A stretch of DNA of 64,000 nt, taken from Onchocerca lupi (lineage: Eukaryota > Nematoda > Chromadorea > Rhabditida > Onchocercidae). The notes under the pieces were generated by a model. That model saw only the letters and a program-made list of their open reading frames with translations, searched no databases and was not told the origin of the DNA. The stretch spans positions 110,088 to 174,087 of the forward strand of contig JAOVVO010000091.1 of assembly GCA_028564675.1 (NCBI GenBank), written 5' to 3'. The position numbers and the translations under genes were made by a program. Of the stretch, positions 12,493-25,281 are shown piece by piece (the first letter of the stretch is position 1; every line of letters begins with the position of its first letter).

Positions 12493-12955
12493 TCTACATA
12501 AATAAAAATGTAAATGTTCGCTTGTTCAAGATCTCAAATCTCCGGAGGTTCTTCACCGATTGCTCTGAAATTTTGACACAACTTTGCATTCAAATAGCCG
12601 CGTATTTTTGTGTACTAATATACGTACTATTTTGTAAATTTCATATCTGTGATAGGTAAAAATATGCTTTTTTTTTTTTGATAATATTTCTCTCTTTCTC
12701 TTTCTGCTGCTTTTCTCTTCCTTCATCGTTTTTCCATTTTGCCTCTTTTTTGCTCCTTTTACCCTCCTCCCTCCTATCTATGTTTACCTTTTTTTCCCCG
12801 CGACCGTATTATTCTCTATTCATGATGAAAAACAGCTTGAAGATGTTGGCAAAGTTGAAAAGGAAAGAATACCTAACTATAAATTTACTTGGATATTCTC
12901 TCATAATTATTTATTTGTAATTGTTCCGTTTATTAATAAATTTTTTTTCTTCAAA

Positions 12956-13074
12956 CAGGAATCGTCTGTTTCAAAATTACTTTACTGACACATGGGAGCA
13001 ACCTCTTGACCAAGAAGATGAACAATGGAATTCCTTACAAAGGAATGGTCAAAGGACATTACTGAATTATTGAG
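12956..13074 (+). other. Possible captured or isolated exon inside the Helitron
   Basis: After a good acceptor (CTTCAAACAG) an open stretch encodes NRLFQNYFTDTWEQPLDQ followed by EDEQWNSLQRNG and stops at TGA (13072). Its composition (W, Q, D, E rich) is far more protein-like than the surrounding AT-rich DNA. It is not part of any Helitron protein I know. It may be a host gene fragment carried by the element, or the last exon of an unrecognised gene. Confidence 0.3.
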
Positions 13075-13217
13075 ACTAGTAACAAACTTCTCAGAATAAC
13101 GAAAACTTCATGTAGTCACTGGTGCCTCAAAAGTTGCATACTCACAGTGGCATATATTTTGAACCAACATGTCAACGGGAAAGATTACTTTTCGTTAAAT
13201 CAATTCTCGCTCCGACC

Positions 13218-13301
13218 GAGTATTCGTGACTGGTATTACTTGCAGTACTCACTGGTGTACGAGCAGTGAGTATTGCAAGTAATTCCAGTCATGATATACT
13301 C
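13218..13301. repeat. Inverted repeat, ~37-bp arms
   Basis: Left arm 13218-13254 (GAGTATTCGTGACTGG...CACTG) pairs with right arm 13264-13301 (CAGTGAGTATTGCAAG...ATACTC) with few mismatches around a 9-bp loop. It is non-coding and lies within the Helitron remnant. Confidence 0.7.
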
Positions 13302-14895
13302 ATACTTTTTTAATTTTTTGCAATTTTGTTTTTATTATAACTTTTTTTTTTCAGTGCAGTCGATCTGCTGTAGTTTATCTAAATAATGACCCCGTAGAAG
13401 ATCAAACTTAGGCCGTCATATTCGTAGAATGAAAGCATTGCGACGATTAATTGCAAATCAAACTGAGGAAACAGACAAGGAATGGCTGAAATAGTACCGG
13501 GGAAGCAGCAGAATGATATGAAGCCAGACTTGAGGAGGCACGGTTGCGAGCACGGCGATCGTGTTCTCCAATTCTGTTTTTTTCTCAACAGAATGAGCGC
13601 GAAAGGCTGAGAGTGACTGAAAGACGTCAAAGAGGAATAGGAGATCAGCGTCAAACACGACTCCATGCTCAGCGATTACGCGGTTACAATCGTCTCACAT
13701 TCCGGTACAACACAGCTGATGATTATAGTTTGGAGTCGGCATGTTCTTATCGGCACTATAACTGAAGTGTGTCTTCATTGCTCGGTTCTGAAATTTAATA
13801 GAGAAACGAAAAGAATGTGTTGCACCGCCGGAAAAATTGAACTGCCTCAACTTGGAGAACCGCCAGAACCATTAAAAACTTTATTTTCCGGATATACCAC
13901 CGAATCGAAGCGTTTCTTATCTAAAATCAGGAAATACAGCTCGTGCTACCAAATGACATCGTTCGGCGCAGAAATCATAGCTCAAAAAAAGAAAAAAAAA
14001 TTCATTCAACATTCAAACTGAAAAGATAAATTTATCATTAAGTCGGCTCCCTGCTTCTGTTCCCAGATGGTCAACATAAATGCCTATAAATGTATTTCGC
14101 CGTAATGGCAATGATGAATTCAATACACGTCTGCAGAATTTATACCATCGTAAAAAGATCCGTCGTTTCCCAGTTGCAATACTTCTTACGAAAAAAAAAA
14201 AAAAAAAAAAAAGGAGAAAAATAATTTGGCGCGTTCCTTCAAAATAGCAATTTAGAGATGCCATCTGATACACTATTATTTGTTGATAAAACGCCCGCTG
14301 GAAAACATATGAGAAGATTCACTGCTCTAACTATAGACGAAGTGACAATTACTATAATCGGAGATCAATTCCAACCTAGAGATATTGCTCTTCATTTGCG
14401 AAACGATCAGTTGACAAAAATTGCAGAAACTCATTAATGCTACGATGCTCTGCAATATCCAATCATTTTTTGGGATAGTTCCGATGTAATTCACTTCAAC
14501 GTTGAGGTGATAAATCCTGTGGGTGAAGAAGAAAATAAGAAATGCAATGCAATGAACTATTATTCATACCGATTAATGATTCGAGAGAATGAAGACAATC
14601 ACATTTTGAAATGCCGTCAGTTGTTTCACCAGTGTATCGTAGATATGTATGCAAAAATCGAAACAGAACATTTGATATTCATTCGTTTGAATCAGACCAA
14701 GCTTCCATTCGAAGAATACATTCACTTGAGAGATGCAGTTGTAAATAACGGTAATACAACTAAGCTGGAAGACTAACGATTCTGCCATCTTCATACACAG
14801 GCAGTTCACGTCATATGCATGAGTACACTCAAGATGCAATTGCGTATGTTCGTCACTACGGGCATCCAGATCTGTTCATTACATTCACATGAAAT

Positions 14896-14974
14896 CCAGC
14901 TTGGGACGATATACAACAGCTCTTACTGTTGTATATCGTCATAGTAAGAGCTGCTGTAAATCGTCCCAAGCTGG
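14896..14974. repeat. Nested three-segment inverted repeat at the Helitron break
   Basis: Segment 14896-14926 (from CCAGCTTGGGACGAT) is complementary to 14944-14974, and part of it (14905-14919, GACGATATACAACAG) is also perfectly complementary to 14926-14940. The left arm can therefore pair with either of two partners. Helitron coding sequence stops here. Confidence 0.75.
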
Positions 14975-15002
14975 GTCTTTTCCACTTAACTAAACTTACC
15001 CA

Positions 15003-15111
15003 AAGCAATGCTTGTATATAAAAACATGCGCGTATTCAAATGCAATGTTGTTTCAAAATTTTAAAGCAATCGGTAAGAACTTTTGCGAACATTTACATTT
15101 TTATTTCTACA
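15003..15111 (-). mobile_element. Helitron 5'-end fragment in inverse orientation
   Basis: Read on the minus strand from 15111: GTAGAAATAAAAATGTAAAT, then TTACCGATTG, AAAATTTTGAAACAACATTG and ATTTGAATACGCGCATG. This is the same terminal region as at 12493 and 2077. The first two bases (TC) are not intact. No CTAG end was found for this copy. With the 12493 copy it makes the two Helitron ends face each other around the coding remnant. Confidence 0.7.
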
Positions 15112-15260
15112 GCTAGTTAGGAAATATAGTTATTGGTGCTTAATGTAATTATCTAGTGTTTATTCAAGTGATGGAAATTCTCCAACAGTTCTGAAATCAA
15201 TTCTATTTCGATTATGACTCGGTAGAGTACGACTGAACTTGAACTTCAAAGCGCTATAAT

Positions 15261-15394
15261 CATATCTTTAAAATAGATTCGTTAGTAAATGGCGGTATAA
15301 CGTTGGAAAGAATCCATCCAACGTTATACCACCATTTGTTACAAATGGTGGTAACGTTGGATGGATTCTTCGTGAATTTATTTTTGAAGATATG
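15261..15394. repeat. Bistable multi-segment inverted repeat
   Basis: Segment 15287-15306 (...GGCGGTATAACGTTGG) pairs with 15316-15337, which also pairs, more extensively, with 15341-15370. Outer arms CATATCTTTAAAATAGATTC (15261-15280) and the complement of 15373-15394 (GAATTTATTTTTGAAGATATG) enclose both. Two alternative hairpins share the middle segment. Confidence 0.72.
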
Positions 15395-15672
15395 TCGATG
15401 AGCAATTGCAGTTTAGCCATCAAATAGATGAAGCGCAGTGACTTGATGGTTGTCACAGTTCTGTGCAGAGTGCTTGAGATAGCTATAGAATCTTTCTGGA
15501 AAGATGAATGAAATTTACAAGTCAGAAATCGTAGCTTTCGCTATGATTAATCATATGGAACGGAAAAGCGGTGGAGAGTAAGACTTTCTTTAGCGCTTTA
15601 CTTCCACCATCACTAATGATGGCACTCTCATCTTTAAAAAAAAATTGAAGAATCCTTTATTTTTTCTAAATG

Positions 15673-15783
15673 TTAGAAAATATGGGTGCTACATTGCTAA
15701 TTCCTGTTTTAGAAGAAATCAGTGTGCATTGCACTGATTTTTTCTAAAACAGGAGTTCGCAATACAGTACTCATATTTTCTGA
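15673..15783. repeat. Near-perfect hairpin inverted repeat (~55-bp arms)
   Basis: TTAGAAAATATGGGTGCTAC... pairs with ...GTACTCATATTTTCTGA. The centre is AGTGTGCATTGCACT and almost no loop is left. Non-coding; typical of a fold-back miniature element. Confidence 0.75.
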
Positions 15784-18431
15784 TATTAAAAATCGGGAAT
15801 TGGCTAGAAATAAATGACTGCTAGTGTTATTTTGCTGATGATATAAGTCAATAGGAGAGCGGCCAAATAGATGGAGCAAAGACAGTGTGACGCATACAAA
15901 TTTAGCTTAGAGCCTAAATCTAATGTTATTTGGACATATTTCATAGTTCGCGAAGAGAGTCTAGACAAAATTGTGTTTGATCTGTACTTCATGATATGAA
16001 ATACAAGTCAAACGAATTTATAGACCAAATAATCACGTGAAAAGGAAACTGATCCCTAGAGTTTATTCTCCAAATCATAATTTTGTTTTCATATGGCTTC
16101 TTCTTCATAAAACGTGTGAGTTTATATACTTTATAACATTTTCCTATCGTTTGTCCATTCAATTCATTTTCCATCAAAAGTATGAAGATTTCCATTATGC
16201 TAACTTTTTGGGTTATGTTTTGGAATTGCATGTATCATTTAACAGTATCTATTATCTGTATGGATCAGCTAAATAGCTAGGAACGTTATGACGAGAATAG
16301 ATATTGGATATCTTATTTCCGTTCAACAATTCGGAAAAAAAGTTTTGCGATAAAAGTTTTTGTCCAATTGTTATGATAAAAAATATTGAATGTAATAAAT
16401 GTGGATACAATAGAATTATTGTTAAACGGAATGTTTCCTATTCCTGTCCTGAATGATATTCTAAACAAAATCGAAGTGAATTTTTCTTTCTGCTTGTAAA
16501 TGTATTATCATTAAACACTGTTGCAATCAAAATACTGATGAATGCAAATGCTGGATGACTTGACTTCTTTAAGGTTAAGTTAAGCAGAAGCAAAATCCTT
16601 ATAGAAAAGCAGATGACTTTTAATCTTTTACATATCTCCACATCTGAAAGAATACGAAATATCCATAGAATTTTTGTGAGCATTGGCTAGTAGAAATAAT
16701 GCTTGTTTACTTGTTTAGAACTTATATGAAAATACACAAAGATGGCTGATTTTTCTGTATTTACTCGTTCGATTAAAAACAATCATCGCAATTTACTGTT
16801 TGACAAAGACAAGTATTCAGCCTTCTGAACTGGAATCTAATATTGGATTAAAGAGGATCTGCGGAACCTAACACTGGACTGAAGATCTGCATATTTAATT
16901 TCAGTGTGGTTATGGAGGATTTAAAATCAAATGTTGAAATTTTTCTTCAGAAGCAAGTAAATTGAACAAACATAATGGAAAACCAATCCGAAACCACAAT
17001 TTTCTATAATGGAATCAATTTATCATAATCCTTTCCTGTACTTTTAGTCAAAATTCATGCAAAACTAGCTAAACGATATCTTCGGAACATGAGTAACTCT
17101 GTTAATTCGAAATATGCATTATCCAGGTGTATTAATATGAAGATAAATAATCCTAGTGACTATTTAACCCAAGCAGAATTGCAAAAGTAACTAAATTCAT
17201 AAGATACGTTCAAAAAATAACCTAACAACACCCTGCTCTCCGATGCCTTATAATTTAATCAATTTCAATTCTTACCCTACTCATACTCATGATTAAAATA
17301 AGAAACGTATTGCCGGCAGAGGATTTTATCCAATGACATATAAGCGGTAAATTTCATACAGTACTTTTGTCACAAAACTTGCGATAATCCCATACAAATA
17401 TCACGCGAGACAGGAGCAATCAATACTCGTCTCTCTACATTTCCTGTGATAATGTTCAGATACAATGAGTAAAAAGCTGTTTTAAACTTTATTTACAAAA
17501 TTAAAAAAATCTCAAGAATAGTATAAATAAAATAAGAAACCAGTAATGGTAGATCAAACAAAGAAAGTACAATCAGATTAATGGAAATATGATGTAATAC
17601 ACAGATATGACGCAGAAAACACAACAATAAAGGCGTCAATGATAGGACCGAAAGAGAAACCTGAATTCAGAAATATATGGAAAAAAAAAAAGGCAGATAG
17701 ACGAATTATTTTCTTTGGATTTCATGGACATTTAAGAAAAATTAGCAAAAAGGAAAGAAAAGAACAACGAGAAAGGGCGATCAGCATCATTTAATATCAG
17801 ATTTCATCTCCACCTTTTCCATATCTTTTTTAATACAGTCCATGCAAAAACTAGAAAATAAACGGCTTTAGGAAACCGTGGTAGAAATAATAGACATAAA
17901 TTATTTTCTATCTCAATTCGCCGGGGATCTAAAAATCTATATTTTTGGAAAATGCTTCATAATTAAAAGGGACTCAAAGTCTGAAAACTGACATTTGAAT
18001 TTTAAAAAAAAACATTTAACTGTTTAGTTATGCGAAAAAGTGCTGAGCATCCAAACCAACTTGAGACTGCTTCCGCAAAACGAAAAATGAACTTATTACG
18101 CGTAAACATCATAAGACATACCTTTCACATTATACGTCCCGTACTATAGTTGATACCAGTATCAATTACATGAGAATTTTAAAATGTGCGATAAAAAATT
18201 TAACATTAATTTAACGAAATTGCAGAATAACCATTGATTTGGCAACTTAACACAAAGAGTAAATTTCGTAAAAAATGAGCAAAGTAAGTTAAAATGGCGA
18301 CCATGGCCTGCCCATAAGCGCTAAAGTGCAGCACATCCACTGCATCCAAATTTTCCAATATTTTCCATGAATTCCAAACACCCATTCTTTTTTTTTTTTA
18401 TTTATTTTAGATTTGAAATACTTAATTTTAC

Positions 18432-21400
18432 TTATTTCAACGATTCGTATAAGTTCAAATCTGTAAGTGCACCATCGCATAGCTCTGGAAGATCTTCAGC
18501 AATCACCTGAAAGAAAATAATTCAACATAATGAAAAATTTAATATAAATTTACACGGAACGCCAATGTACTTCCTCATCTTTCAAGACGTGATTGTAAGA
18601 ACAGCTTTATTTAAATAAATTGATACCTTCATCAATATATTTATCTTACTAATTTTTTAAGTAACATGATTAAAATTAGCAAAAATTATGCACGTCAAAC
18701 GCATCAGTAATGAAAATTCACACTGGTAATTCAAAAATATCCCGATATTATGCACTGATTTTAGTTCGACATGTTGCTCAATTCCCATTCAGATATGAGA
18801 GTGGAAGGAGATAATTAAAAAATTAGTTCTCAACTAATACTTTTATTTATCTCTACTGAAAATAAAATAATATTATCAATCCAATACTTACACCTTCGAC
18901 AGAATTCACTTCACTCTGCTTTAAAAGATATTCTCTGATGTTTCCGGATACTGCTGTAATCTCTTCAGTCTGTGAAGAAACTTCTCTTTCATCTATATAT
19001 GATTCAAGCATCCAAATTAGATGATCGTTACCGAATATGGGCACCAAGTTCCTGTAAGAAAAGAGTAGAAGTAATCATCAAGGTCATGGGAAGGTATCAT
19101 GACTACTGTCAGTCAGTGTTACTGATTACACCACTACAATCCTCAATATTCTTACATTTTTGTTAATAAGCTAAATATACAATCAATACAGTATGACATT
19201 GCAAGATGATGGTTGATGGACATCGAATTCTGAGGGAGACTCATAACCAGAATTTTGATATAATCAAAAATCTTGTTTTCCACAAAAAATATTTAGCCAC
19301 CGTAAAAAACTAACTCTTCTGTGCACCAAACAGATTTTTCGGGTAAACCTTTCGAAAGATGATCGTTTTCTGCGTAATGCTGCCTGAGCTTTTGTAATGA
19401 GCCCAGGTCATTCTTACCACATACGAAGCACCGTGCATTGTAGTTCTCCTTACGTATGTAATTAATCATTCTCACCCGTTCATAAACATCCAGCTTCTCC
19501 TTCTCAATGATTCCGAGAACATCGAAGTAATGAACATTCTGGAAATAAATAATAACATGGTTGACGTTTTTCTACAATCATAAAAATAATGCACCAGCAA
19601 ATCGTCAACGAAAAGAAAATAGTTAAGTATAGTTTTGAACCCTCACATTTATGATTTAAATCCAACTTTGACCTTTTCCATTCCAAAAAATTTTCGAAAA
19701 AAAAAAACCCCGAAATCTTTTCGATTTTTGAAATTATCTAAATCACAATCATAAACTAAGTGAACTGAATTTACTTTTATATGTTCAAGTAATGGAGCAG
19801 CGTGATCCTCGGTTACATCACAAAACAGGCAAACCACACGAGTCTGCTCCACATCAATATTGTCCTCTTGCCATTCTTGCCAGGATTCCCTGTTATAATA
19901 TTAGTGAACTGTTCTATTTTTAAACACTTCAAAAACTAATGGGTGACCAATATGAAGTAATGACAACTTTTGCTTTCCAATTTCGATGTACTGATACAGA
20001 TTTAAAAAACTGAATGATTTATGTTATTTTTGGTATATTACAGTATCAAGGAATGGAAAACGAAGGGTTCTGATGAAGAGATTAAGATATCAACAACTGA
20101 AATGAGATTAAGTAAAAAAAAAAAAAAAAAAAATCGAAAATTTATTTTTTACATTTCAGAGAATATAAACAATGAAAGAAAACGGGCTTACTCTTCTTCT
20201 TCTTCATCGGAATCTACAAACGTTGGCATAGTATCTTCAAAATCTTCTTTCAATACATCTAACCAACGCTTTCCTAACTCCTAAAAACGAACTTTTGGCA
20301 CAATTTCCAATAAACTTGTGCTAGAAAAATTAGCATTAGACCAACTATATATATATATATTCACCTTAAATATTATCCTCAAATGTCTGGAGAATGTTAT
20401 GGGTTGGGCAAGAAATAGACGAACGTAAATATATAACTTCACAAAATCCTAATATGGCACAAAATGTAGCAGACGATAGTTCTGATACAAAGATTGGCAT
20501 TAAATAACAAAAAAACCTTGGAAGAGCTGACCGATGAGTAACCCAAAAATCTCTGTAATCTTAATAAATGTCTAACATGGAAAAACAATAACTCTACCAA
20601 ATAGTTGATAATATAGAATTTGTCATAGTAATTGTTCTTTGGATTCACTTCCTTATGGTTTCGTTTACGCATATGATCCATTAAAGTATTGCGGTCGCTG
20701 AACCTTTTTTCACAGTAAATACATTCATTGCTAAAGCAGTTGAATGATATAAATATAATGCGATAGAAATGAAAAATCAATCAAAAAAGGAAAAAAATGA
20801 TACCACAAACAACGAAGTACTTTTTATATCATTATTTTGCACTAAAAAATTTTCATTATTATTAATTAATATATCTAGGAATATCAGTGCTAACTTACTA
20901 AGAAAAAAAAATTTTTGTTGGAACTAATATAACTTTTTTTCCTATGCATTTTAGAAATGACAACCTGAGAAGCCTCGATTTCAGACATTCAATATACTCG
21001 GTAACAAAAACTGCAATGATACACAATATTAATCATAAAGAGATTAAAGTGGACAAAAAGGAACCTTTCGAGAATTTAAATCAGATCATGCTAATAAATT
21101 ACGACAGATGAATTGAATGAATTTACAGTTTCAAGAAACAACTTGCTATACATTACTTTAAAGAAAGGAAAGCACCTAAGTTGTCTGGTGAGCCAAGATT
21201 CAAATGATGGATCATGTAGAGATGGTGGATTATTTTCGATCGATTACCACGTGCTGTATATCGACAAAAAATGCATTGCTGTATGAAATTCGTATCTTCT
21301 CGTTCACGTTGCTGACATGCTAATGCCTACAATTCCAAAATTTTGAAGAATTAAATTAAGAAATTTCATTCTTCTATTTTGAAAGCTTTTCATAGGGCAA

Positions 21401-23864
21401 AAATTTTTGTTCGAGCCCAGTGTAAATCATCAAATGATCTCACTACCTTTAATCCACAACTAAATCTAATATTCTGAATGTTCTACGGAAAAAGTAAATG
21501 AAAGCAAACGTTTTATACATCTTTTAATTACTGCGCTTAAATAATATACTTCTTCCAAACGTCTCATAGCAAGTTTCTGACGTAAGGCATAATCCTCTGG
21601 CAGATTTTCACCCATTTCATAGAAATAATTAGTTTTTCCGTAAAATTCAGCACTTTCATCAGGAATTTTCTTCGGAAAAATGGTATCAATACTTTCCTTC
21701 GCGAAACGCTGTCTCCAGTATTCCACATATCTTAATAAATTAAAATATTTACCGATAAGAATATGGGAACAATGTATAAAAAACTTGACGGTATTTAAAC
21801 TAATCGACTAAAATGAAAAGAAAAATAATGCATTCCAAGAATTTCTGACAGAAATTTTGGAAATTCTGTTCTAGTTTCAAAATAAAAAATAAACAATTTA
21901 GTTTACAACACCAACCTCTTCGGATCAACAATCAAATCGATTTCGACAATAACAATGTGATGTTCATTCAGTAAATGTCTGAAACATATTTCGCAAGCGT
22001 ACATATGAAATGTACTGAATAATAATAAAACAGTTAATAGAAGACCGAAATACTCTGTAAACCTTTCGTTTATTATGAAAGAAAGAAAAAAAAAATAAAA
22101 AAAGAAAAAAACTAACTCTGAAAATTGCGTGAGATGCTCCGGAAGGTCGAAAAATTGCAAACAGCTTAGGCACATTGTTGGACCGCCCCATTTTGGACTG
22201 CAACAGTATTTTCAATAATTTCACTTTGAAGATGAACAGCAGTTATAGTTCGTCTGTTATGCTTATCTATCACTATGAAACCATCGCGACAATATTACTG
22301 AAGCAACACTCTTCTAGCATGCTTGATGATTCTATGGTTTCTAATACATTGTAATGTACTAGAAAAAAAAGAATTTCTTATAAGGATAGTGTGTACGAGC
22401 TCCTTGAAATGTGAAGAATTAATAAAAACATGCCTACCTGTAACCCACTGCTGGAACAGTACCGGAAAGAGTACGTATGCGCCCCCGTGGGATAGTCAGC
22501 GTAAGTTTCTTTGATTCCCTTAACGTGTCATTTTCATCGGAATCGCTGAACGGCTCTTCTAGATCAACTAAATAAGAATAACAATTTAATTCCAATTATT
22601 ATGTAATTTTTAAAGATTATTGGAGCCAACAATATTTTTGCAGTAATCTTTGCATTTCAAAGCAACGACATACTTTCACCGTCATAAACAAATCCTTCTA
22701 ATGTCATCGAATTTGTTGGTCGTTGCACATTCCGAGTTTTGTCGACAGCTTAAACATTTTAAATTAAATGCATATTGTTCATTTATCATTCCACATCACT
22801 ATTTTTAGAATGGCTACTTGATTCCTTTTTCTCCAATAATATGAATTTACTGAGTAGAAATGATAAATGGCAAGTTAAGAGTGAACGAAGATAAAGGAAA
22901 TGCCATTCCGAAAAATTAAGTAAGAATAAGGAAAATAGAACTGAAGCAGTTTCTAATTCTCATTCTACTGCCATTTGAAAGCACTCAATTTTTTGGATTA
23001 TTTTACCCCATTCACACTTCTTTTCATCAACATTTTTTAAGCTTTTCTGGGTTACATATCAGCAGTTCGATTTATTATTTTGTTTTGCAGTCTTTCTCAA
23101 GATCCCAATTTTATCATCCGCTTATGACATTTGTTTAAGGAATTCACAAGCACTGGAATGCTAAATATCGATGAATTTCTTTTACTGGTTCAAAAACTTC
23201 TTTGAAATTTTCAGTTGTACTTATTGTTATTATAATTCCCCTTATTCTTTATTAAGTTTTCTATGCACAAATCTTAGCATATTTCCAGACGACCGGAAAC
23301 CAGAAAGTCACAGAAAGAAAATTCATTCTATGAAAAATAAACTGCCGACAATTATAACGTCGTTTTGCTTGCACTGCTTGATATCCATCACCTGCTTCTT
23401 TCGCTACATTTGTTGATTTCGAACGTGGCTTGTTCTCCTTGTTCGAGTTCTTCCCACAAGGTTCTGCTTTATTTGCAAATGTGTTCCGTCGATTGTGTCT
23501 TTTCTACAATATAATTTTCAGTAATCAACAATCGAAAAGTTCTAATTTAAAACTAGTCCTATACATATTTCATGAATGAATATCCCTATTATTGAAGTTT
23601 GTTAATAGCACAACGCATGATTTTGATCTATGTGCAACATCAGAACAAAACCAAATGTGATACATTTTTTGTCGCCAGTTTTAAATCAGCAATGCCATAT
23701 GCTTTATCGATGGATTCTTTCGACACAGCGCCATTTATTTTTATTAATTTTTTTTCCATGTTGTCAACAATTTCCTTCTTGATATTTTTTGCGGTATTCT
23801 CCTTCTCTCTATCGAAATTTTCATTCTGAATTGTATCACCACCTCCATCTATTGTTGTAGTCAT
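18432..23864 (-). CDS. ZNF277: Zinc finger protein 277 orthologue
   Basis: Fifteen exons: 23864-23664, 23503-23392, 22748-22674, 22567-22438, 22197-22117, 21978-21916, 21730-21550, 21326-21176, 21010-20965, 20730-20598, 20280-20192, 19889-19775, 19538-19315, 19051-18892, 18506-18432. All phases close, giving 611 residues. It follows human ZNF277 block by block: CLSC...HLLNEHHIVIVEIDLI (about 178-215), RYVEYWRQRF, CIFC...GNRSKIIHHLYMIHH, CIYCEKRFSDRNTLMDHMRK then NPKNNYYDKFYIINYLELGK, an acidic DSDEEEEE linker, CLFC, and MINYIRKEN with CFVCGK. Five C2H2-type fingers are visible. Human ZNF277 (NRIF4) is ~450 aa; the extra ~170 N-terminal residues here are charged and low-complexity. The human protein binds uS5/RPS2 and Polycomb BMI1. 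An AG just before the ATG (CTAG, GTTAAAAATATG) may be a spliced-leader acceptor. Confidence 0.93.
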
Positions 23865-25257
23865 ATTTTTAACCTAGAAATGGGTTGATTTTATTCAGAA
23901 TATTCCGTATGACTACTACTAAGTCTGCATGCTTCTTGTAGAGAAATGACATTATGATGTAAACACAAAGTAAGACAATATGTCATATAATATTTGCTTT
24001 CAAATTATTATGAAAGAGATCGTATCAGAGTTTTAAGACAAGGAACAATCAGAAAAGAGTAACTCTACAAACTGTGATCTTTAAACAACATAGGCGATAC
24101 TAAAACTTTCGAATTTAAAATGCGTAAAATCGAGAAAAAAAAGACGATTTTTGAGAAAACATCTGATCCCAAGATGACTTGAAACTTTGAACTATCACCT
24201 GGAAAAACCGGCATTTTGCAATGCTGAAATGAGTTTATTTGTCATAACATCCACTTCAATAGCAACAATCACCTTTAGATAAGCCAAAAACCGGATAGAG
24301 TCAAAGATCCTATAGCAATCGATACGAGGCAAACTAGGATGAAATCGAAGTCACATGATGATAAACAACTGGAAACCAAAAAGGAGCAACCAACAAATCA
24401 ATAGAAACTAACATGCCATCCAAATCACATCTAACAATCGCCGATAAAAACTAACATGTCACTCGATTCACATCTGACAATCAGTGATCCTTGCTGCCTT
24501 CAACGCAACAGAACACCGTACTGTAACGTGTCGAGACAACGCTCAAATAATGCAGCGTAACAATTCAACCACGTGTACTTGATCTCTGCAGTCAGGATTA
24601 GTGGGTGTCAGGCGTACGTTAACTCTGTTTGCTCTGTGACGGTGTCTTTACCTTACTCAACTTGAGCCATCAAAATGATTAAATTAAAACACTCGATGTC
24701 CTCATAGATTTCACCTTAATCAGTTCACACGTGCGTGATTTGCGTCTAAACTGACCGCCCAGAATTCGAAATACACAATTCATATTACTAATACATATTG
24801 GGAGAATAGTTATATAAATACATACATACAGCACACTTCAGGAGGATAATGTACTGGAAATGACGAGAGTGATGATCTTTAATGCTATATGAACGGAAAG
24901 GAAGTAGCAGTGCCTCGGGATTGCAAACAGGATGATTCTATCACGCGGGATGGCGGGGTGAAAATGATGGAAAAGGTCTCGGGAATCTCGGGAGGAGTAG
25001 CGAGAGAGAAAAGAGCGGAGAAGCAGCCGTAAAAGAGTGATGGTTATCACGCTGGGATCACTGCTTACTTCCTGTTATTCTCATTTTTTCTTTTGGGGAA
25101 CTTTCACACTCAGATATCGGCAAAGCTGATCATTTCTGAGTTTGTTTTATTCTTACAAACTTATTTAGTTCCATCGCCTTTCAATTCTCTTTCCTAAATA
25201 AAAGTGCATGGTATCATTCAGGATAATTCTGAGGTCGAATAGGATCTGTTGCTTCTC

Positions 25258-25281
25258 TTTTTTTTTTTTTTTTTTTTTTTT
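25258..25281. repeat. Poly(T) tract
   Basis: An uninterrupted run of about 24 T. Similar homopolymer runs occur at 14190-14211, 20115-20133, 29580-29600, 31184-31205, 36758-36781 and 54925-54944. They are common in this genome and could mark degraded retroposed tails. Confidence 0.8.

Larger units (their letters stand above)
12493..14930 (+). mobile_element. Degenerate autonomous Helitron (5' end plus Rep N-terminal coding remnant)
   Basis: The 5' end is TCTACATAAATAAAAATG, preceded by A. Coding remnants typical of Helitron Rep/helicase follow with frameshifts and stops. An Arg-rich segment (ERERLRVTERRQRG) lies near 13570-13650. VCLHCSVLKF and CCTAGKIELPQL then PPEPLKTLFSG are at 13760-13920. 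EVTITIIGDQF and RDIALHLRNDQL are at 14335-14420. YDALQYPIIFWD leads into NKKCNAMNYYSYRLMIRENE at 14430-14610, then CRQLFHQCIVDMYAKIE, and a final FITFT-like Rep segment near 14875. This is the Helitron_like_N domain. The HUH/Rep core, helicase and 3' end are missing, so it cannot move itself. It ends in an inverted repeat at 14896-14974. Confidence 0.88.
15112..18431. other. Intergenic, inverted-repeat-rich, no convincing gene
   Basis: The first 700 bp hold two hairpin elements, listed separately. From about 15800 the DNA is AT-rich with scattered short frames (for example 79 codons at 16037-16276) that show no motif or splice context. Two ~28-bp similar segments ending GATCTGC sit near 16835-16890. 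Confidence 0.45.

Noticed and set aside
22117..22224. Minus frame with MGRSNNVPKLFAIF
   Set aside because: Alternative frame of the ZNF277 exon 22197-22117; only the CLSC frame continues through both junctions.
24838..25050. 70-codon Arg/Ser-rich minus frame
   Set aside because: No splice context, no similarity; likely a chance frame in the less AT-rich ZNF277 upstream region.
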